From the NCBI GenBank assembly GCA_964479595.1, contig CAYZMU010000015.1:1-28843 (forward strand): a stretch of 28,843 bases of DNA. Reading direction: 5' to 3'. Position numbers and translations under genes: made by a program. This DNA is from Firm-04 sp964479595 (lineage in GTDB: Bacteria; Bacillota; Clostridia; Oscillospirales; Ruminococcaceae). Below the pieces are notes generated by a model. That model saw nothing but the letters and a program-made list of their open reading frames with translations. It was not told where the DNA came from and did no database searches. Below are positions 23,966 through 28,843 of the stretch, piece after piece. Each line of letters starts with the position of its first letter. Position 1 is the first letter of the stretch.

Positions 23966-25387
23966 TCAGTTATCCTTTCGGAATGATTCATCTTTTCCTG
24001 TCCAGCAGTAGGTGCAGAGCTTTTCGGGGTCGATTCCGACCGCCCGCCTCACATCCGCCAGCAGGTGGTATTTCAGCGAGGTGAAGCTCAGCCTCTTCGC
24101 GATTTCCGCCACCATCGCCTCATAGCGCTCCGTGCCGTCCGTGCAGTACTCCTCCAGATGTTCGTCCGTGCCGTCAAAATCCCGCACCACCTGCCGCGCG
24201 ATTAAATCCATATCGGATTTCCCAGGGGAAAAGTTTAAATACTTGCAGCCGAACATACTCGGCGGACTCGCGGAGCGGATATGCACTTCCTTCGCCCCGC
24301 AGGCGTAGAGAAACTGCACCGTCTCGCGCATCTGCGTTCCGCGCACGACGGAATCGTCCAGAAAGAGCAGTTTCTTGCCGCGGATGAGCTGCTCCACCGG
24401 AATCAGCTTCATATGCGCGACCAGATTGCGCTCGGACTGCTTCGCCGGGGTAAAACTGCGCACCCACGTGGGCGTGTATTTGATGAAGGGCCGCGCGAAA
24501 CGGATTCCGCTCTCGTTGGCGTAGCCGATGGCGTGGCCGTTGCCCGATTCGGGGATGCCCGCGACATAGTCCACGTCAATGCCCTTGTCGCGCCTCGCCA
24601 GAAGCGCCCCGCAGTTATTTCGCATGACCTCGACATTGACGCCCTCGTAGCAGGAGGTCGTATAGCCGTAGTAAATCCACAGGAAGGTGCAGATCTTCAT
24701 CTTCTTGTTCGGCTCCAGCACGGTCTCGCAGGAATCCGGCGTCAGCAGCACGACTTCCCCCGGGCCGAGGTCGCGTACATATTTATAGCCCAGATTCATG
24801 TAGGAGAACGACTCAAACGCCGCGCAGTACGCGCCGTCCTTGTGCCCGATAATCAGCGGTGTCCGCCCCACGCTGTCGCGCGCCGCGTAGATGCCCTCCT
24901 TCGTCATGAGCATGAGCGTCATGGAGCCCTCAATCCGCTCCTGCGCGAACCGTATCCCCTGCGCCAGCGTGTCGCAGCGGTTTATCAGCGCGGCGCAGAG
25001 TTCCGTGGGGCTCAGAGCCCCGCCGCTTGATTCGCTTAGGTGCCCGCCGTCACGGACAATCTCTTCCGCGAGCGCCTCCGCGTTGTTGATTCTCCCCACG
25101 GTCGTCAGCGCGTAGCTGCCGAGCCTTGAATGCACCAGAATGGGCTGCGGGTCGGTGTCGCTGATGCAGCCAAGCCCCATACAGCCGGACATCTCATTGA
25201 GGTCGTCGGTGAATTTTGTGCGAAACGGCGCGTTCTCAATGTTGTGAATGGAGCGCTGAAAGCCCTTTTTGGGCTCATACATCACCATTCCGCCGCGTCT
25301 GGCGCCTAAGTGGCTGTGGTAGTCGGTCCCGAAGAAGATTTCATGCGTACAGTCCCCGCGCGACGCCGCGCCGAACAATCCGCCCAT
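23966..25387 (-). CDS. purF: Amidophosphoribosyltransferase (PurF) with degenerate glutaminase domain
   Basis: A 473-residue PurF-family protein at the committed step from PRPP to phosphoribosylamine. The C-terminal phosphoribosyltransferase half is sound: PRPP loop DDSVVRGT (344-351). Four cysteines (233, 381, 458, 461) match the [4Fe-4S] ligands of the B. subtilis-type enzyme. The N-terminal Ntn glutaminase half is recognisable (GGLFG, then the HSHLGARRGG region), but Gly2 stands where the nucleophile Cys1 should be. The arginine and aspartate that bind glutamine (RYST-like and SDTE-like motifs) read CISDT and SPTE, and the HNG oxyanion motif reads TVG. Glutamine hydrolysis is therefore unlikely; free ammonia or a partner may supply nitrogen. 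It sits in the normal purC-purF-purM position, with GAGGAAG before the ATG. Confidence 0.88.
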   Translation of the reverse strand: MGGLFGAASRGDCTHEIFFGTDYHSHLGARRGGMVMYEPKKGFQRSIHNIENAPFRTKFTDDLNEMSGCMGLGCISDTDPQPILVHSRLGSYALTTVGRINNAEALAEEIVRDGGHLSESSGGALSPTELCAALINRCDTLAQGIRFAQERIEGSMTLMLMTKEGIYAARDSVGRTPLIIGHKDGAYCAAFESFSYMNLGYKYVRDLGPGEVVLLTPDSCETVLEPNKKMKICTFLWIYYGYTTSCYEGVNVEVMRNNCGALLARRDKGIDVDYVAGIPESGNGHAIGYANESGIRFARPFIKYTPTWVRSFTPAKQSERNLVAHMKLIPVEQLIRGKKLLFLDDSVVRGTQMRETVQFLYACGAKEVHIRSASPPSMFGCKYLNFSPGKSDMDLIARQVVRDFDGTDEHLEEYCTDGTERYEAMVAEIAKRLSFTSLKYHLLADVRRAVGIDPEKLCTYCWTGKDESFRKDN

Positions 25388-25402
25388 AGCCGCCCCGCTT
25401 CC

Positions 25403-26119
25403 TCACTCGCCCATCAGGCGCTTCATAACCTCTTGATACGCCTCCTCGACATTGCCCAGATCCCTGCGGAAACGGTCCTTGTCGAGTTTCTCGTGCGTTC
25501 TGCTGTCCCAGAAGCGGCAGGTGTCCGGGGAGATTTCGTCCGCGAGCAGAATCTGCCCGTCGCGGCGCCCGAACTCCAGCTTGAAATCAATGAGGTCAAT
25601 GTTTAACTTTTTGAAGAACCCGAGCATGAAGTCATTGACGGCGAACGCGTATTTCGAGATGGTGTCGATTTCCTCGCGCGTGGCGAGGTCGAGCGCGAGC
25701 GCGTAGTAGCTGTTGATGAACGGGTCGTGGAGCGCGTCGTCCTTATAGCTGAATTCCAGCGTCGGGCATTTCAGCGGCGTGCCCTCCTCAATGCCCAGTT
25801 TCTTGGAGAAACTCCCCGCCGCCACGTTGCGCACGATGACCTCAAGCGGCACAATCGAAACCTTTTTGACCAGCGTTTCGCGGTCGCTCAGTTCCTCCAC
25901 GAGGTGTGTCGGGATTCCCTGCTTTTCCAAAAGCGAGAACATATAATTCGTCATGCGGTTGTTGATGACGCCCTTGCCCGCAATCGTGCCCTTCTTCGCG
26001 CCGTCGCCCGCCGTCGCGTCGTCCTTGTAGCTGACAATCACGAGCCCCGGGTCGGAAGTCGCGAAAACTTTCTTCGCCTTGCCCTCATAGAGCATCTCGC
26101 CCTTCGTTACATTCGCCAT
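25403..26119 (-). CDS. purC: SAICAR synthetase PurC
   Basis: A 238-residue enzyme that joins CAIR and aspartate with ATP to give SAICAR. It has the N-terminal EGKAKKVF, the signatures PLEVIVRNVAAGS and DEISPDTCRFWD, and a compact bacterial length. ATG 26119 is chosen for AGGAGG 9 nt upstream; the open frame continues to 26263 but would run into purE coding sequence. It lies 13 nt after purE and 15 nt before purF. Confidence 0.96.
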   Translation of the reverse strand: MANVTKGEMLYEGKAKKVFATSDPGLVIVSYKDDATAGDGAKKGTIAGKGVINNRMTNYMFSLLEKQGIPTHLVEELSDRETLVKKVSIVPLEVIVRNVAAGSFSKKLGIEEGTPLKCPTLEFSYKDDALHDPFINSYYALALDLATREEIDTISKYAFAVNDFMLGFFKKLNIDLIDFKLEFGRRDGQILLADEISPDTCRFWDSRTHEKLDKDRFRRDLGNVEEAYQEVMKRLMGE

Positions 26120-26132
26120 TGTGAAGTTCCTC

Positions 26133-26639
26133 CTAAAGATTGTACATACCCTTGAGCTTTTCCGCGAGCGTGCGGTCCTTTTCTTCCGCTTTTTGCCGCA
26201 TCTGCTCTCTTTGCCCGTCCAGCTTTTGAGCGAGTTCGGGTTCGGAAAGCGCCAGAATCTCAATTGCCAGAATCGCCGCGTTCCGCGCGCCGTCCACCGC
26301 GACTGTCGCCACGGGAATGCCGCTCGGCATCATCACGGTCGAGAGCAGCGCGTCGAGCCCTTCCAGACATTCTCCCTCGCAGGGGATGCCGATGACCGGG
26401 AGCGTGGTGCGCGCCGCGACCGCGCCCGCCAGATGCGCCGCCATGCCCGCCGCGCAGATGATGACCCCGAAGCCGTTGTCTTTGGCGTTTTTGGCAAATT
26501 CCGCCGCGCTGTCCGGGGTGCGGTGGGCGCTGAACACGTGCGCCTCATACGGAACGCCGAACGCTGCCAGTTCCTTGACGGCGTCCTTGACTACGGGCAG
26601 GTCGCTGTCGCTGCCCATGATTACCGCGACTTTTTTCAT
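26133..26639 (-). CDS. purE: N5-CAIR mutase / AIR carboxylase PurE
   Basis: A 168-residue PurE that makes carboxyaminoimidazole ribotide. Active-site stretches GSDSDLP (9-15), SAHRTP (about 42-47) and AAGMAAHLAG are present, and the MPSGIPVATVAVDGARNAA region completes the core. A charged helical tail of about 25 residues follows. No purK is in the window, so whether this is the class I mutase (needs PurK) or a CO2-using class II carboxylase is not settled. It is the first pur gene, 33 nt after the WG-like protein gene, with GGAAGG about 13 nt before the ATG. I see no purine riboswitch or PurR-type box in that short gap. Confidence 0.95.
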   Translation of the reverse strand: MKKVAVIMGSDSDLPVVKDAVKELAAFGVPYEAHVFSAHRTPDSAAEFAKNAKDNGFGVIICAAGMAAHLAGAVAARTTLPVIGIPCEGECLEGLDALLSTVMMPSGIPVATVAVDGARNAAILAIEILALSEPELAQKLDGQREQMRQKAEEKDRTLAEKLKGMYNL

Positions 26640-26672
26640 TGTCTGAAACTCTTCCTTCCCTTATCTGTTGTT

Positions 26673-27698
26673 TTATCCGCCTGAGGGGGCGTTTCCTTCC
26701 GCCTCCGCGCGCAGGTCCGTAAAGCCGCTGTAGGTGTAGGCGCCCGCGGCGTTGCGGCTGAGCGTGAGGAGCATGGCTGTCTCGACGGTCTGCCCCGCGT
26801 TTCCGTCTTCCCGCGCGGGACGCTCATACCGCGCCTGAATCTGCAGCAGGTAGGCGGGAAACCCCTCTCCCTCAAGGACTTTCAGCCGGATAATTTCCGC
26901 GCTTTTGAGCGAACAGTTTTCATAGCGGTACCCAACACGCAGCGAGGCCGGGTCCTGCGCGCTCAGAAGACCGGGGTCCGGCGGCACGTTCGTCACAAAA
27001 AGATAGGAGAGATAGTCCGCCGCCGCCGCGCAGATGCCAAAAAGCGTTTCGGAATCCGGCATCGCGCTCAGCCGCTCTCCCGAAAAGTTCATCCGCAGCG
27101 GCTTGGTGCCCACATTTCTTTGTGTTCGGAAGGATTCCCTTATCAGCTGCCCGTCTTCATAGCTGTAGGCAAATTCCCCCGTGCCGCGCCCGAGCGTGAG
27201 CAGTTTGTCCTCGTACGTGAAATTGTCCCACGCGATGTTCATTCTGCGTGTGCCGTCCTCGCGGTAGAGGTGGTATTCGGTCTGCTCGTTTTCCGTGCGC
27301 TTGCCGACCCAGAGGTCTTTCTCGAGCTTCTCAAAGCTGTCGTAGAAGTAGGGCGTGAGCTGTTCGCCCTCCGCGCTCAGAAGCCCGCAGCCGTCCGCGC
27401 CGCTTTCGGGTCTGGCGATAAAGACACTGTCGCTCATGAGGGAAAGCTCCAGAAACGAGGGCTCGAGCAGGACTCTGCCGCTTGAGGATTTCGCTCCCAT
27501 GAGGCCGTTTTCCGTGTAAATCTGCGGAGCGCCGCCGGGCGCGGCCCCCAAAGATTCCTCCGCGCTTTGCGAGGCGTTTGAATTTCGCAGCGCGTAGCCC
27601 GCGATTCCGACAGCCAGCAGCAGCGCGAGCGCGGCAAGCAGCAGGATAAACAGCCGCATTCTGCGCTCAAACGGCTCCGCGCGGCGCTCAGACTTCAT
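26673..27698 (-). CDS. Signal-anchored protein with WG-repeat-like N-terminal half
   Basis: A 341-residue protein of unknown function. A basic N-terminus and one hydrophobic segment (about 15-37) predict a single membrane anchor with the rest outside the cell. The first half of the outer part reads like weak WG/KWG-type repeats: ENGLMGAKSSSGRVLLEPSF, then GLLSAEGEQLTPYFYDSF, and later a YREDGTRRMN-type turn. These small beta repeats usually mediate binding. The last 110 residues (YRYENCSLKSAEIIRLKV onward) look like a separate alpha+beta domain I cannot name. The ATG overlaps the stop of the glycosyltransferase gene (ATGA), so the two are made together and may serve the same envelope task. 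Confidence 0.72.
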   Translation of the reverse strand: MKSERRAEPFERRMRLFILLLAALALLLAVGIAGYALRNSNASQSAEESLGAAPGGAPQIYTENGLMGAKSSSGRVLLEPSFLELSLMSDSVFIARPESGADGCGLLSAEGEQLTPYFYDSFEKLEKDLWVGKRTENEQTEYHLYREDGTRRMNIAWDNFTYEDKLLTLGRGTGEFAYSYEDGQLIRESFRTQRNVGTKPLRMNFSGERLSAMPDSETLFGICAAAADYLSYLFVTNVPPDPGLLSAQDPASLRVGYRYENCSLKSAEIIRLKVLEGEGFPAYLLQIQARYERPAREDGNAGQTVETAMLLTLSRNAAGAYTYSGFTDLRAEAEGNAPSGG

Positions 27699-28717
27699 GC
27701 CTTTTCTTCCCCGGGTTCGTCCTCAGGGGTTTTCGCCGCCCGCGCCTCGTCCGCCGCGATGAATTTCTGCGCGTTTTCCTCCGTTTCCCGCACGATATAG
27801 ATGGGGCGGTGCTTGACCTCAAGGTAGGTCTTGGAGAGATAGAGCCCCGAAATTCCCATGCAGAAGAGCTGCAGCCCGCCGAGGAAGAAGATGGAGCAGA
27901 TGGTGGTGGGATAGCCGTTTACCAGCTCGCCTACCACCAGTTTCTTGATAATGGTCACAACAATCATAATGACCGCGATAAGACAGCTTATCAGACCCAG
28001 CACCACAGAGAGCATCAGCGGGGCGGTCGAGAAGCCGATAATCCCCTCCAGCGAATAGCGGAAAAGCCCCCAGAAACTCCACGCGCTCTTGCCCGCGGCG
28101 CGTTCCACGTTTTCATATTCAAGATATTTGACTTTAAAGCCGACCCACGAGAAAATCCCTTTGGAGAAGCGGTTGTATTCGCTCATGGAAAGCACCGCGT
28201 CGACCATCTGCCGCGTCATGAACCGGAAATCCTGCGCGCCGTCCACAATCTCCGTCTGGGAAATTTTGTTCATGATCTTGTAAAAAAGATGCGCGAACCA
28301 CGAGCGGATTTTGGATTCTCCCTTCCGGCTGACGCGCCGTGTGGTCGCGCAGTCGTATTCGCCGGAGGCGACGGTTTCATACATCAGCGGCAGAAAAGAG
28401 GGCGGGTGCTGCAAATCCGCGTCCATGACCACGCAGTAGTCGCCCCTGGCGTTTGAAAGCCCCGCGTAAATCCCCGCCTCCTTGCCGAAGTTTCTGGAGA
28501 AGGAGATGTAGCGCACGCGCTCGTCGCGCCGGCGAAACTCGCGCAGTATCCGAAGTGTCCCGTCTTTGGAACCGTCGTCGATAAAAAGAAACTCAAACCG
28601 CAGGTTCGGGTGGCTTTCCCGCATCTGCTCCGCCGTTTTCGTGATCTCCTCAAAAAACAGAGGAAGAACCTCCTCCTCGTTGTAACAGGGGACTATCACG
28701 GAGATGAGCTCTGTCAA
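27695..28717 (-). CDS. GtrB/DPM1-like family 2 glycosyltransferase
   Basis: A 340-residue membrane-bound GT2 enzyme of the dolichol-phosphate mannose synthase/GtrB type, which transfers a sugar from a nucleotide sugar to undecaprenyl phosphate on the cytoplasmic side. The GT-A domain begins ISVIVPCYNEEE, with DDGSKDGT (47-54) and the DxD motif MDADLQHPP (Asp99, Asp101). Two C-terminal membrane helices lie at about 232-257 and 271-296, followed by a charged tail. TTG 28717 is chosen over ATG 28777: GGAGG stands 11 nt before the TTG, the family starts here, and the predicted transcription start (about 28776) falls after the first base of the ATG. The sugar is unknown. It heads the long minus-strand run. 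Confidence 0.9.
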   Translation of the reverse strand: MTELISVIVPCYNEEEVLPLFFEEITKTAEQMRESHPNLRFEFLFIDDGSKDGTLRILREFRRRDERVRYISFSRNFGKEAGIYAGLSNARGDYCVVMDADLQHPPSFLPLMYETVASGEYDCATTRRVSRKGESKIRSWFAHLFYKIMNKISQTEIVDGAQDFRFMTRQMVDAVLSMSEYNRFSKGIFSWVGFKVKYLEYENVERAAGKSAWSFWGLFRYSLEGIIGFSTAPLMLSVVLGLISCLIAVIMIVVTIIKKLVVGELVNGYPTTICSIFFLGGLQLFCMGISGLYLSKTYLEVKHRPIYIVRETEENAQKFIAADEARAAKTPEDEPGEEKA

Positions 28718-28782
28718 GGTTTTTCTTCCCTCCCAAGGCGCGCGCCCCGGTAAAATCCGCGGCACACAAATCCACAACTATC

Positions 28783-28811
28783 ATTATACCCCAATTGCCG
28801 GAAAAATGCAA
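28783..28811 (-). promoter_or_regulatory. Promoter of the glycosyltransferase-led operon
   Basis: Minus-strand TTGCAT (28811-28806), 17-nt spacer, TATAAT (28788-28783). The predicted start near 28776 gives a leader of about 59 nt to the TTG start. As no clear promoter is seen in the short gap before purE, transcription from here may also reach the pur genes. Confidence 0.78.
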
Positions 28812-28843
28812 GGGGAAAACGAAAAAAACGCGAAATTTTGCCC

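Overview
The window looks like a piece of a GC-rich, anaerobic Firmicutes chromosome (class Clostridia, most likely Oscillospirales/Ruminococcaceae-like). This is inferred from gene content, AGGAGG-type ribosome binding sites, sharp TTGACA/TATAAT promoters, a trimeric NAD-linked [FeFe] hydrogenase, and a purine operon that uses a PurO-type IMP cyclohydrolase instead of bifunctional PurH. A block of exactly 100 N at 20254-20353 marks a scaffold joint, so this is a draft or metagenome-derived assembly. I see no phage, IS element, CRISPR array or other obvious mobile DNA. Coding density is high and no gap between genes exceeds 300 bases.

Left part (1-5541). A tRNA-Asp is cut by the left edge and has a perfect-consensus promoter. 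Then, on the minus strand, come recG and mnmA (ATGA overlap, mnmA promoter visible) and a free-standing tRNA-Gln(CTG) unit with its own promoter and terminator. Divergent from this, on the plus strand, is a two-gene operon: a diacylglycerol-kinase-family lipid kinase, and a PIN/NYN-like putative nuclease with a long Lys/Glu/Pro linker. It has a structured leader and ends in a strong terminator.

Middle part (5542-13184). A lone type IIA topoisomerase B subunit (minus) and a DUF362 ferredoxin-like protein (plus) diverge from back-to-back promoters. Convergent to the latter is a three-gene operon for a probable electron-bifurcating [FeFe] hydrogenase (NuoE-like, NuoF-like, catalytic subunit).

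Right part (13346-28811). All genes are on the minus strand, tightly packed. From a promoter at the far right the order is: GtrB/DPM1-like glycosyltransferase, anchored WG-repeat-like protein, purE, purC, purF, purM, purN, purO-type cyclohydrolase, stand-alone AICAR formyltransferase, [N gap], purD, six-helix membrane protein with a poly-acidic tail, uvrC, manA-type mannose-6-phosphate isomerase, ROK glucokinase, and a second lipid kinase. The pur genes cover PRPP to GAR to AIR to SAICAR and the last two steps to IMP. purL, purQ, purB and purK are not here.

The points most worth a second look are: a PurF whose glutaminase half appears dead while its PRPP loop and Fe-S cysteines are intact; the PurO plus stand-alone AICARFT replacement of PurH; the lipid kinase/PIN-like nuclease pair with an unusual translation start; the topoisomerase subunit without a neighbouring partner; and the acidic-tailed membrane protein. 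The apparent 787-residue AICARFT-PurD fusion is an assembly artefact.
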